Below, piece after piece: positions 23,231 through 34,469 of a stretch of 64,000 bases of DNA. Origin of the DNA: Dysidea avara (Eukaryota; Porifera; Demospongiae; Dictyoceratida; Dysideidae). The notes beneath the pieces were generated by a model, which was not told the DNA's origin, made no database searches, and saw only the letters and a list, made by a program, of their open reading frames with translations. Numbering within the stretch: position 1 is the stretch's first letter; each line of letters starts with the position of its first letter. The stretch is taken from positions 48,948,075-49,012,074 of the forward strand of contig NC_089274.1 in the NCBI RefSeq assembly GCF_963678975.1, given 5' to 3'. The position numbers were made by a program, and so were the translations under genes.

Positions 23231-24340
23231 GACAGGCTCTTTACTTACTATGCGAGAGTATCTGACAACAATATTACCATTTCTAATCATCAAATTTCTT
23301 TCCCCTTTGGCTCTTCTGGAATGCAACTCATGAACCAATGCCTTGTGTTTGACGCACTCAGATTGAGTCATATCATGTGAAAATGAACACCCTCTTGTAT
23401 TGATCATTAAATCTGAGGCGGGGAGCATGAGAGAGAATAGCATGTTTGTCACTTTCTGAGTGCAGTCTGATAAGCAGTGGCCTATGCTTTCCTTCAAGTC
23501 TCCTACCAAGACAAAGGACTTTATCCACTTCTACACTGAGGTCAAAAACTGAAGAACAAAGAGAAATGAACGATTCTTTATCAGCTGATAAGTCAGCACC
23601 TTCAGGATAGTTATACATTAGTAAATTATTCTTGCGATGATTTCTGTCAGAGATCTCATCTATGACACTCAATGCAGCTGAAGTAGACTGGGTAGCAGGT
23701 GCAGAGCTTTGAGCAATAGAAGAAGCTGTAGACTTTATCTCTTGTTGAAGACTTTCATTCATAGAACATAAAGCATTAACTTTCATAGACAAATCCGATA
23801 GTTCTTTTTTAATGACATTGTGCTCTGACAAGAGTGGTTCAGTTGTGTTGGTTTCAGAACTAGGTGGGAAAAGGGCTTTGTGGATAGAGCCAAACATGAG
23901 CTGCTTTGAATGCATCTCACACTTATTAAACTTGCAATAATACACAACATTGTCAACAGTAGATGTTAATTGAGTAAGCAGCTTATATTTAAACCTTCAC
24001 AAGATTCTTGCAGCCACGAGTAACACAAATCACACTGTACAGCCTCACTTTTCTTTGTACATTTCTTATTGCAGTGGCGGCAAATATCAACGTTCTTACT
24101 TAAATCGTCTAGGGAGTCGTCTGGTCTCTTTCACTTAGAGGGGTTCTTTTCCAGCAATGCCATCTCTTCAGGGTCTATTTTCCAAATGTTGTCAACTGAG
24201 GGTGACCCAGTTGCGAATATACACGAACGAGAAAAACCTTACTAGTTGAAAGAGAACAAACCTTTACTGGTACCGTTATCCACGCACTTTTCACCACGGT
24301 ACCACAGCTTATTTAAGTTGAAGATGATGAGAGAGAAGTA
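23189..24340 (-). pseudogene. LINE (CR1-like) ORF1 with PHD-like finger, degraded
   Basis: Minus-strand frames 23945-23373 and 23509-23189 give a coiled-coil-like segment and a chaperone-like C-terminus (RKNNLLMYNYPEG, LCLGRRLEGKHRPLLIRL, then RNLMIRNGNIVVR). Upstream, at about 24088-23985, the minus strand encodes CRHC, then CDLC, a following tryptophan and a cysteine (DICRHCNKKC ... CDLCYSW ... SCEGL). This spacing is that of a PHD-type zinc finger, as known from CR1-clade ORF1 proteins. Stops separate the finger from the rest. Confidence 0.7.
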
Positions 24341-24385
24341 AGTCATACAACTTTGGCGCATCCTTTTTTTTTTTTTTTTTTTTAC

Positions 24386-24535
24386 TAGAGAAGTTCGATG
24401 GCAGCAAGAATTTTGAAGACTGGGTGAGTCATTTCAAGTGTGTAACAACAATAAACTACTAGAATGATGCTGAGAAATTGCTTTGGTTACAAACTCACGT
24501 GGCTTACCAGCGCTTAATGCACCTATCAATGTATG
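24386..24535 (+). pseudogene. Possible LTR-retrotransposon gag remnant
   Basis: Plus-strand reading gives KFDGSKNFEDWVSHFKC followed, after a stop, by DAEKLLWLQTH. The spacing resembles the start of Gag-like proteins of Gypsy-type elements (a W-x2-HF ... K-x4-WL pattern). The match is short and the frame is broken, so this is tentative. A run of T residues (24366-24383) lies just before it. Confidence 0.35.
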
Positions 24536-24654
24536 GACCTTATCCGCAATGACATCATAATTGACAAAATGGCCGTGTTTAGTGTGGACACCTTGTACCA
24601 AATCACTAAAATGAGCTTTGTTTTCTGATTTCATGACATGGAACTATTTGATAA

Positions 24655-25975
24655 TAAAGGTAAGAGGCTAGTTCGTACGGAGTTATTTTAGAAAATAACA
24701 TTCTTAACCATCAGCAACATGGTTTTGTGTGCAACAAGTCATGTTTAACTAATTTGTTGGAAACCTTTGAAGACTGGACAAGTGCGGTGGACCAGGGTTA
24801 TGGGGTTGATGTGGTATACCTGGATTACAGTAAGGCATTTGACATCGTAGATTGATTTCTAAACTTGAAGCGTACGGTGTGCGTGGAAACTTGTCCCTGT
24901 GGTTATCCAATTTTCTCACAAATCGTTTTCAGAGAGTAGTGGTTAATGGGTCTCAGTCAGATTGGGTTAATTTTCAGAGTGGAGTACCTCAAGGTTCAGT
25001 CTTGGGTCCCTTGTTATTTATACTGTATGTCAACGATGTGCCTGACCTCATTGAGAGTAATTTGAAGATGTTTGCAGACGACACCAAGATATACTCGGTC
25101 ATTAAATCTTTTCATGACAGCGTTAAACTACAACATGATATCAACAAGTTAATGCAATGGTCAAGTGTTTGGTTGCTTAGATTTAACGCAGCCAAATGCA
25201 AAGTAATGCAGATTGGTAACTCTCTTCCTGCATCATACACCATGTACGATGGCACTACAAGTACAAATGTATCTACTGACCTAGAACTAGTGAACGAGGA
25301 GAAGGACCTTGGAGTGTGGTGCACAAGTGATCTCAAGCCATCTCTACACTGCCAAAAAGCTGCAGTCAAGGCTACACAGGTTCTTGGGCTTATTAGGAGA
25401 TCTTTTAGAATTGACTCTATTGATATGCTTATATTTTTGTATAAGATGTATGTTCGACCACGTTTGGAATATTGCGTGCAATCTTGGAGTCCGTACTTGG
25501 CCAGAGACATCGACACCCTTGAAAAGGTTCAGAGACGTGCAACTAAACACCTTCGCGGATTAGCCCACTTGACTTATGAAAGCCGTCTTGAAATTTTGGA
25601 TCTCTATTCTCTGTATTGCAGACGTCAAAGGGGTGATATGATTGAAACATATAAGATACTTAAACGACATTATTACTTGGACCCATCTACATTTTTTACT
25701 TTAAATACTGCTACCACCAGGGGCCACCCTCTTAAGCTTTTTAAAGAAAGATCAAGATAACTTGTTAGGCAGAACTTTTTTACAAATAGAATAGTCAATC
25801 TATGGAACTCCTTGCCTGACTTTATCATTTCAGCACCAACAATTGCAACCTTCAAGCTGCGCTTGGATAATTTTTGGAAGCAATCTAGATATGGGCACCT
25901 TCAAAGGCCTGCGGCCTAGCCTGGCAAGTTAACTTTCCTGGGAATCTACAAGCCCATTAAATAATAATAATAAAT
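24655..25975 (+). mobile_element. 5'-truncated LINE (CR1/L2-like), RT C-terminal two thirds with (TAA)n tail
   Basis: It starts abruptly in the RT palm (NNILNHQQHGF, about 24695), then YLDYSKAFDIVD and one frameshift near 24854. From 24852 to 25760 a 302-codon frame is open, with SGVPQGSVLGPLLFILYVND, the catalytic FADDTKIY, RLEYCVQSWSP and RRQRGDMIETYKIL. After a stop at 25758 the frame continues with WNSLPDFIISAPT to about 25890, then a short 3' UTR and (TAA)n at 25960-25980. This is the best-preserved LINE piece in the window. The 5' truncation is typical of target-primed insertion. Confidence 0.9.
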
Positions 25976-26214
25976 AATAAAAAGTTATCGTGATGTGGCG
26001 ATGCGAAATAGTCCCACCAGACGAAACCAGACATAAGTTTGCTATCGACAAAAAACCACTCGCATTTGTCTTGTAATTAAGCCTCACCTTGCCCCTTGCT
26101 GCAATATGTAAACGTTAACATAGCAAACCGCCATCTCTCCCAATACCCTCTGTACAAAAGTGCCCACACTATCGGCCGCCATTTTGTGCTTTGACGTCAT
26201 TGCAGATAAGGTCC

Positions 26215-26560
26215 ATTGTCCCCCCCCCCCCCTCGGGCATATATGGGGCTATAGTGGGGATTTGACACAGCTGAATGTCAAATGCCCCATAGTGTCCCCC
26301 CCTCGGGAATATATGGGCTATAGTGGGGATTTGACACAGCTGAATGTCAAATGCCCCATAGTAGGGCAAACCTATCGTGTCAAATCCCCACTGTTGGCCT
26401 CAGTTGCAACACAGATTTACTCGGGATTTGACATAGCATAGAAAGTTATACTTTGGTGCTTAATGAATGATCGTCAAATGCCCCAGAGTGGGGCAGCAGT
26501 TTTGTGTCAATTCCCCCTGTAAAGCCTTTTTTTTTTTTGCCTGTAAAGCCCCACTTACAC
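26215..26560. repeat. Direct and inverted repeats around ggggatttgaca / tgtcaaatgcccc
   Basis: A ~70-bp unit containing tcgggXatatatgg and gatttgacacagctgaatg repeats at 26233 and 26303. Each unit is internally palindromic (tggggatttgaca ... tgtcaaatgcccca), and related pieces continue to about 26560. This looks like a small MITE-like cluster with no coding potential. Confidence 0.65.
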
Positions 26561-26760
26561 CCGAGGGGGGAGGTGGTGGGGCAACACATTGATAAGTGCA
26601 TAACTCACGAGATACGTATGCCCTTTCTAAGGGGGTTGGTGGAAACTCTGGACTGGATTCTGGACTGCAGCTGGACGATTTTCTAAGTTCTCTACCACGT
26701 AAATGATGTAGACTGATTGTTATTATGCAAATGTAATAGCTAGTGACCATGTAGGGTAGT

Positions 26761-27479
26761 CTCGCCCCCTGGCTGACCTTTTTGCTAAAATAAGAGGCGG
26801 GTGGCGCCTGGACTGCTTTCCTAAAACCCTACCTAAATAAGATGAAAATCTTTGGTCTAGCCGTAGATCCTTACCTTATGGTCCTCTTTATAATCTATGG
26901 TCTAGCCAAGTTGTGGAATACAAAACTGCCACGAATCAGCCTACAGCACTGCTTTAAGCTTGAGTGGCACTGAGATCAGATGCAACACTGCTTGGAAAAC
27001 AATGTGGCATGCGCCTCCAGTGTTCACGTAAATACAAATTATGGTCATCGAATCAGCTAAGTTAGGTGACAGTTATAACTGTCTTTCTATTTCATAGATA
27101 GCTACAGCTGACAAGTCTGGCATGATCACGCTTTCTTTTGTGTGTATGTGTGTGTGGGTTTCATTAAGTGTGGGGGAGTGGTCTAACTACATGAGACCAG
27201 CTAGACCACCCCTTCACATAGAGAAAGGGTCTGGTCACTCCAGCATTCAAAATTTGCAGCGTGTTACAGAACTGAAACAAGTAACACCAATCAGATTGCG
27301 TCATTGGTGATTGCTAATTTTTTTTGTGATTTTTATTATTAGTAGTACTTTACAGTGACCAGCTGATGTTCATTTTGGAGTTACCATAGATACTGTAGGA
27401 TTACATAATGTGTGGAAGAGTTTGTCACAAAGTTTTATGAAGATACATTAAGGTTAAGGCTGTTTGTAGTCAATACCAC
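26761..27479. other. No gene seen
   Basis: Unassigned sequence apart from a fragment near 27335-27365 that matches the 3' body of the SINE family at 29542 (actttacagtgaccagc). Confidence 0.45.
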
Positions 27480-27897
27480 CACTCTAAGTGCATTCCATTT
27501 TCACCTCCATTTATATTTGGTCTCAATATGACACCAGAATAAAATATTATTTTGCTAACTGTGAAAGATTTCACCTCACTTTCTCTCAAAAACACTTCCA
27601 TGGTAGAACTTCCCATTGGTGGAATGCTATACCATCCACTTTTCATTTGACCATCAAGAACCTCCATTACCAGCAATTTGATCATGATTACCATTCTTAT
27701 TTACTAATGATTGATGATTTGGCTTGTAATAGTTTTTTTGTTGTTTTGTTTTGTACTTAATTACCAAGTTTTTTTTTGTTTATTGTGCCTATACATGTCT
27801 TGTTTTGTATTTTGTGACTGTGTGTGTTGTTACTACTCCTGCAAGGAAGAACGGCTTAGCTAATTGCAAGGAGTTAAAACAATAAATCAAATCAACA
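27480..27897 (+). mobile_element. LINE 3'-end fragment
   Basis: The frame 27488-27760 has the W-N-x-I-P C-terminal signature seen in LINE RT ends (SHWWNAIPSTF). The 3' UTR contains ggaagaacggct, and the end is aataaatcaaatcaa. The 3' UTR block gaagaacggct recurs at the LINE fragment ending near 43350, so the two are probably related. Heavily 5'-truncated. Confidence 0.7.
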
Positions 27898-28129
27898 ATA
27901 GGGTGTTCTATACAAGAGCAATGGATGGAGGTAGTAAAGAGCCTTGTAATTGGAACTGATCATGATGTACTCGTGATGCTGCCTAAAGAATATGGAAAGC
28001 ACCTTAGGCTGTGTTAGCAGCTTTGTATGGGTGTTAGCTGTGCCATTCTTGTCACCATTATTATGAGGACATTGCTTAATTACATTATACAACTCTGTAA
28101 TGCAAACCCTTCCTCTTTATGTGAAGGAG

Positions 28130-28770
28130 TAGGCGCCGCCAGACTATAGATCAGCATACTGTACTTACAACCAATTGCCAAAATATTTGGTAAAAAGGGA
28201 AAATACCTGTGTCCCCAGAAGTCCAGTCCACTAGTCCAGTCCAGTCCAGTGATTGTATACAGCCTTTTACTATTTCACTAATACGTATGTGTATATTTGT
28301 GTATGAGATTGTACTACATAATTATGTTAAAGTGCTTTATTGTTCTATTGGAATCAATAATTATAGTTACAGTTGATTCAGATGAACAGTTTGTTATTCT
28401 CATAAGCTATGACAAGTCTATACAAGTTACTTATCACACATTCATGGTATGAGGAAACAATATATTGCAAGGTTTCTAGCAGGCCTTAATTCAGTACAAT
28501 ATAATTAATCTAACTAGCAATACTACATGTATTGTATTTGACTCATGTTACACTGTAAACCTACTATATACTATTACATATAGCAAGGGGAAACATGTAA
28601 TATGATCTCACCTTATGCTGGCTTCACTGATACTATTCATTGACTAGAGCTGATACTGACTAGCATGCTGTTAAAGCTGATGTGCTATGGTGGCACCTAA
28701 AAATGTTACAATGGCACCTATAAGTGTTAAATTTTTAATGCTTCAGTCAAAGAAAACACTTCAAAGCATT
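28130..28770. repeat. Segmental duplication, copy 1
   Basis: About 640 bp shared with 32110-32680 in the same orientation, from cagcatactgta / caaatatttggt through tccagtccagtgattgtata to a MITE-like end (gctgttaaagctg ... gcttcagtcaaa). Several small indels separate the copies. No open frame is conserved. Confidence 0.8.
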
Positions 28771-28805
28771 AATTGGTGGATCCACGATGGGGCAGTTTTG
28801 GGCAA

Positions 28806-28898
28806 TCCCCCCCTGAGCCATAGCTACTTCTTTTGATAGAAATACTATATACCCCCCCCTGAGCCATAGCTACTTCTTTTGATAGAAATACTATATAC
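28806..28898. repeat. 46-bp tandem duplication
   Basis: Two adjacent, almost identical copies of a unit containing ctgagccatagctacttc. Confidence 0.85.
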
Positions 28899-29541
28899 CT
28901 TGTCAGACCAAAATCAGTTTATACAATGAAAAGTGCATAATCACCACCATTAATTGCAAATTCACCTGAAACCAAAGGGACATTACCAAACTGAAACAGT
29001 CCCTGAAACCAAACTGGGACACTACCAACAATTTTCTGTCAAGAACATTTTGAATGTCCTCTATTTCATTGTTCAAGATTTACCAATATCAAAAGCATCA
29101 GTGAGACAAATTTTAGACAATGCCTCAAATATTTGCATTACAGCATTTCAGAAGATATTTATGGTACAGGACTGCAGGGAGTGGATGTGCCCTACTTAAA
29201 CTCTAACTTATAATTAGAGGTAACTGTAGCATTATATTTTTGTACTTTCGCCCTTACACTAGTTTCATTTTTGAGCCAGTCTTTGTGGTCGCATGTGGCT
29301 AGATCCATTTTTGATTTAATAATGGTAATGTTGGGTCTTACCACGTTTTCAAAGAGGAATTCCAATAGGCAATGTAAGTTGTGAGTCACTGATGCGTGGG
29401 TCTAAGGTACAATCCCCAGCTGGTTACTAGATCTTAAGATTTTAACAGTTCAACAGTGTCAGGTTAGTGAAAATGAAAATTTCAACCTTGCTGTTATACT
29501 GTTAATGTAACAGGGCACTTCAAATTATTATTATTATTATT

Positions 29542-29926
29542 ATTATTAGCACTTTACAGTGACCAGCACTGAAGGTCTGACAGCAACATGTGCTGCAGCC
29601 TTAGGATTACCTAACCTAATTTCAGGGACTTAGACCTAATGACTTGACTTACAGACTGGCTGAAAAGGTGTAACAGAAAAGGGGCCAAAGTAAGGAAAAA
29701 AGACTGAGTGTGGCCCCGACTAGACATTGGGTGACCTGCAGTTCGAATCCTGGGGCTGGAGGGATTTTTTTCCTTACTTTGGCCCCTTTTCTGTTACACC
29801 TTTTCAGCCAGTCTGTAAGTCAAGTCATTAGGTCTAAGTCCCTGAAATTAGGTTAGGTAATCCTAAGGCTGCAGCACATGTTGCTGTCAGACCTTCAGTG
29901 CTGGTCACTGTAAAGTGCTAATAATA
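29542..29926. mobile_element. Inverted pair of SINE bodies (family S2) forming a long hairpin
   Basis: Arms 29542-29701 and 29765-29926 are reverse complements with essentially no mismatch. The 63-nt loop holds the tRNA-like head (ggccccgactagac, B box gcagttcgaatcctg). The right half is a full SINE on + with tail (taa)n. The left half is the body of a second SINE on - that lacks the head. Confidence 0.85.
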
Positions 29927-29965
29927 AATACTTTAGGTTTAAGGAAGAAAATCCATCCCTCCTGG

Positions 29966-30200
29966 AGGAAGACTGAGTGTGGCCCCGACTAGACATTGGG
30001 TGACCTGCAGTTCGAATCCTGGGGCTGGAGGGATTTTTTTCCTTACTTTGGCCCCTTTTCTGTTACACCTTTTCAGCCAGTCTGTAAGTCAAGTCATTAG
30101 GTCTAAGTCCCTGAAATTAGGTTAGGTAATCCTAAGGCTGCAGCACATGTTGCTGTCAGACCTTCAGTGCTGGTCACTGTAAAGTGCTAATAATAATAAT
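29966..30200 (+). mobile_element. tRNA-derived SINE, family S2
   Basis: Head with B box gcagttcgaatcctg, body ccttactttggcccc through ctttacagtgaccag-complement, tail (taa)n at 30188-30200. It is almost identical to 29702-29926, so both are recent or were duplicated together. Confidence 0.8.
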
Positions 30201-30762
30201 TATTACAATGCAGGATGTAGGAAGACTGCTCAAGAAGCTGACGTAGAAGTGGCAGTGCATCCTCCAGGTTAGGATGGATTGTCATATAGTTCATTATGTA
30301 GGTAGCCATGCAAGGCATTTTTTGGAATTGGAGCAACATAGAATACTTTTGTTTAACATACTTTAATGTATTATTCAGTACACATTTAGTTGGAATATAC
30401 ATATGTTTAACTAGAGCCAGGACAGCTATTAAGGGATATAACTAAAAGGGTAATGGGATTATGGGCCCTGTGTGGTACTCAAAACAGATCAGAAATGGAA
30501 CCTGAGAGCCTGATGGGCATGCCTTGGCAAGCTTGTGATAAAGGTCTCCTCTGATATGAAGGCATGTCCTGTTTGTGATTTCAAGCTCAAATAGTTCCTG
30601 TAAACTACTGAGAGTTCCAGAGACATTTTGGGGATAACCCAACTGCCCTTTGGAATGAAGAAATACAATAGTGAGTACCGCCCTTGTCGCATTAACCTGA
30701 GGAAGCTTGCACTCCTTTGAATTACTTTGAAGTGAGCACATAAATGTTAGGAATGTTATCAA
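30187..30762 (-). pseudogene. Possible coding remnant, unrecognised
   Basis: Minus frames 30762-30442 and 30402-30187 are in the same register apart from one stop, and read through as a mixed-composition, protein-like stretch with leucine-rich, regularly spaced hydrophobic positions. I do not recognise a family. It could be part of a host gene broken by the nearby SINEs, an old transposon protein, or chance. Confidence 0.25.
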
Positions 30763-32109
30763 GGGGGGTTGCTAGTCAAACTGGTTTAGAGACTGCACAG
30801 GTATTCCTGACCTACCCTGCTATTTAACCCTGTGGTTAAACTGATGGTTTTAAGTTGTGTTCAGTTGTTTTCTTTCTAGACAATAGTTGTTTGTAGTAGA
30901 AATTTTAATTGTCAACTTCACGAATAATCTGCCATTTTCATCATCATCAGTAGGCACTTTCAAGTTGCTACTAAACAAGTCTCACTCTCAAACTGACATA
31001 TCTCAAGATTGACAATCCTATATCAAGGACTGCATAATTTAATTTCACTTGAGATACCTACTTACACCATAGCCACCACCCATTTAACTAGATTCTAACA
31101 TCCTAATGATTATCATAACAGCTACTTTCTAAAAACCTTTTGAGCTAGCTAGATTGTAAGAGATAACTTGTTTTCACTGACATTCTGTCCATTGTCACTA
31201 TAGCAGCCTTAATGATTAACGGGTGGTTGTAAACTTATTAAATATAATTCAAGTTATTTCTTTTTACAGCTGTGAGTTCTCAACAGAAATGGCTGAGCAG
31301 GAGTCTCCAGCCCTTAACATAGGGCTCCCATGACCACCTGTGCCACTCAAAGTGAAATATGCACTGAAATTATCTGGGCAGGGTGTATGTCCTAACCTCA
31401 ATCACATTCCAGCTGGTCAGTGGAATTTCTAGGTAACAAGTTACTGGCAAACATGTCTATAAATCACAGCCTGAGCAAATCAGTGGTATGGCTGTTGTTA
31501 TAAATGTCAAAATGTGGTAAATGATGATTTAAACATTTTGAACTGACAGAGCAAAAGGTGTCTAGCTATTTTAATTAATGTTTAAAATACTGTTACCATT
31601 GAATACACCTTGAAACAATATTCTGGTTATACCACTGTAACCCACTACAGTTTGGAGATGTACACATATACATAGCTACTGAGCAGTGACATAACTAGAC
31701 CTACCAGCTAGGGCCTGGCACAACGCAATAAGTATAAATGCTATGAAATGCCTTATAATGATTAATGGGTGGTTGCACACTTGTTAAAATATATTTCCTT
31801 TACAGCTGTGAGTTCTCAACAGAAAATGGCCAAACAGGAGTTTCCCAACTTTATATACTGCATGTGTCTAATTATAACACATGCAGTTGTCACAGTACAT
31901 CATATAATTATTATAATAGTGCTTGATGGTCATGTGTCAATATTCCTTCATCTTTTGCCACATCATCCTTTAACAAATGGCTTCCCAATTGATGTTTATG
32001 TGGAGGACCACTGACCACGTGACCCTGATGGGCAGTGAGCAGACAGGACAGGATAGGTGTGTGTGTGTGTATGTGTGTTTCTTTATGTGTGAGGGAGTGG
32101 CCCAACTAT
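30763..32109. repeat. Low-information region with local duplications
   Basis: The block ccttaatgattaaYgggtgg ... ctgtgagttctcaacagaaa occurs near 31205-31300 and 31755-31830, and its first half again near 32795-32850. No gene seen; the shared pieces point to repeated local duplication. Confidence 0.55.
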
Positions 32110-32690
32110 ACATGAGACCAGCATACATTACAACCAATGGCCCAAATATTTGGTGAAAAGGGAAAATACCTGAGTCCCCAGTATATAGTACAGTCCACCA
32201 CTAGTCCAGTCCAGTGATTGTATACAACCTGTGTATTTGTGTATAGGATTGTACTACATATAGTTACACTTGATTCGGATGAATAGTTTGTTATTCTCAT
32301 AAGATATAACAAGTCTATACAAGTTACCATTCATGGTATGAGGAAATATATTACAAGGTTTCTAGTTGGCCTTAATTCAGTACAATATAATATATACTAC
32401 TTGTATTGTATTTGACTCATGTTACACTGTAAACCTTCTAATACCTAGCACCTACTACTATTACATATAACACGAGTAAACATGTAATATGATCTCACCT
32501 TATATAATTATGCAGGCTTCACTGATAGTATTCATCGACTAGAGCATGATACTGACTATCACGCTGTTAAAACTGGTGCACTATGGTAGCACCTAAAAAT
32601 GCTACAATGGCACCTATGAGTGTTACATTTTTAGTGCTTCAATCAAAAAAAGCACCTCGACGTGCTGCTACCATATAGCATTTCAGTTTT
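32110..32690. repeat. Segmental duplication, copy 2
   Basis: Matches 28130-28770 in the same orientation, with some deletions. Preceded by a (gt)n-rich stretch (32055-32080) similar to one near 27140. Confidence 0.8.
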
Positions 32691-33059
32691 ACTTGCATGC
32701 TACAGATCACGCTTTACAGGCACCTTGGGCCTTCTTTACCTGTAATACTAATGATAACTCATTTTCACTGACATTATGCATGTCCATTGTCACTATAGCA
32801 GCCTTAATGATTAACGGGTGGTTGCACACTTGTTAAATACAGTTCAAGTCATTTCAGTTAGTTTTCAGGAATGCTGGAAAAGTTGCTCTAAACACTAATC
32901 TGCAGTGATTGACCCCCCTCCCCCTCCCCCAACACCATTCAGTACAGTGGACTGAAGCCTCTTTATAATGGATACAGTTTTGGGACCATGCAAATTGCAA
33001 TATAAACATTCAGCTGGAGTTGCTGCAATGAAGAGGGTTTCCTCTTTTAAAGGAAAATG

Positions 33060-33800
33060 TATGGAACCTTGGAAGTTCACATCAATTCTACTCTAGATTG
33101 GTCTGATCACTGTCTCATTACTGTTGCCAAAGCCACCAAGTGTCTAAACTTTACATGTCATTCGCTCTGGGGTTCTGTTACAAAACCTGTTACTTATAAT
33201 AAATGCATTGTACAGCCAGTACTTGAGTACGCAGCTCAAGTGTGGAATCCCCATACAGTTAAGAACATTAATTGGTCAATCGACGAACTGCCCGCTGGGA
33301 TTCTGTTTCTTGGAGGTGGGCTAAATCACCTGATGAATGTATTTCCAGTTTACATTGGTCTACCCTTGCAATTCGTCGAAATTACCTCTTACTCTATGAT
33401 ATTCTGCATAACCGATACTCCACCTTACAATTTAATTCTATTTACAACCTAAATTCCACCTGTACCAGGCAACACCCTCTCTCTATAGTCCCTCTTCAGA
33501 CCACTATCAACTCTTACCGATATTCATTCTTTGTGAACACACCCTTCATTTGGAATGCCATTCCGTATTGTATACTGGGCCTTACTAAAGTTGCTGGCTC
33601 TACAATTTCATTTTTTTCATTGATTTTAATTCAACTTGTTTTGCTTCTTTTTGTATTGTACTGTAACTGCTTGTATCTGTAATTGTTTTTGTGTTTACAT
33701 TTATGTATGTATGTTAGGGAAGCACCCTTGTACAGGCTATGCCTTTTGGTGCCACCCTGTCATTTTGACAAATTAGATAATAAATAAATAAATAAATAAC
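33060..33800 (+). mobile_element. LINE 3'-end fragment with (AATA)n tail
   Basis: Frame 33057-33290 ends with VLEYAAQVWNPHT, the RT C-terminal motif. It continues in another frame (33272-33682) with RRNYLLLYDILHNRY and FIWNAIPYCIL. A 3' UTR and an aataaataaataaat tail (33778-33799) follow. 5'-truncated and frameshifted. Confidence 0.8.
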
Positions 33801-34341
33801 CTTATAGGCCCGTTCTAGTGCTAGCTATAATATTGTAATTTAGTAATTTTTAACATAGTCCACGTAGCTATACAAAGTGTCATCAGTCGCTATATATGTG
33901 TATGTAGCTATATCATGGTTTACTGGTTTAGTGCTGTAACAGGTATAGAAGTGGTAGCTACACTCAGTTTGGCACACATGGTACAAACGAGTGGCTTGTA
34001 CAAACGAGTAACTTGTACAGACGTAGCTATTAAGGCCATATCCAATTAATCATATAGTATGTTTCACGGATTGTTTGCTCTCTGGAGTTTATATGACTGC
34101 TCTACTAGCTATAGTTACAGTATCTCGATCTTGACAGGTGCAAAAGCTAAAGTCCTTCCGAAATTTCCTTCCTCTTTGCTACTACACCTGTTACTGCTTG
34201 CACAATATTAAAGAGTCTACAGCATTCTTTTAAGAGATCACGTGATTTACATTTATTTTTAGGTTTGCCATAATTGTGACGTCACCGCGTGTATGAAACC
34301 TTCAACCTATTAGTGCGCAAGCGCACAGCTCAAACGGAAGG

Positions 34342-34350
34342 TATAAAATA
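34342..34350 (+). promoter_or_regulatory. TATA box of the copy B gene
   Basis: tataaaata lies 120 bp upstream of the ATG at 34470, which would place transcription start near 34372. A degenerate copy of the TGACTGCTCTATTAGAGTA motif lies upstream at about 34093. Confidence 0.55.
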
Positions 34351-34469
34351 GGAGAGCCAGAAACAATTTTTACTGCTATTGGGGATCACAGTGCTCAGTT
34401 TTTGGGAGTATAGCCAGCGACATATAGTTGAAGTAGCAAAGGACATTTAGCTCTGAGTGGTTTGCTACA

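Noticed and set aside
24366-24383. Poly-T run as a possible poly(A) tail of a minus-strand retrocopy
   Set aside because: The LINE to its left has its 5' side here, not its 3' end, and no other retrocopy was recognised; left unexplained.
29702-29765. tRNA-like sequence with a good B box
   Set aside because: It is the head of a SINE; the acceptor stem does not close, and identical copies follow in tandem.
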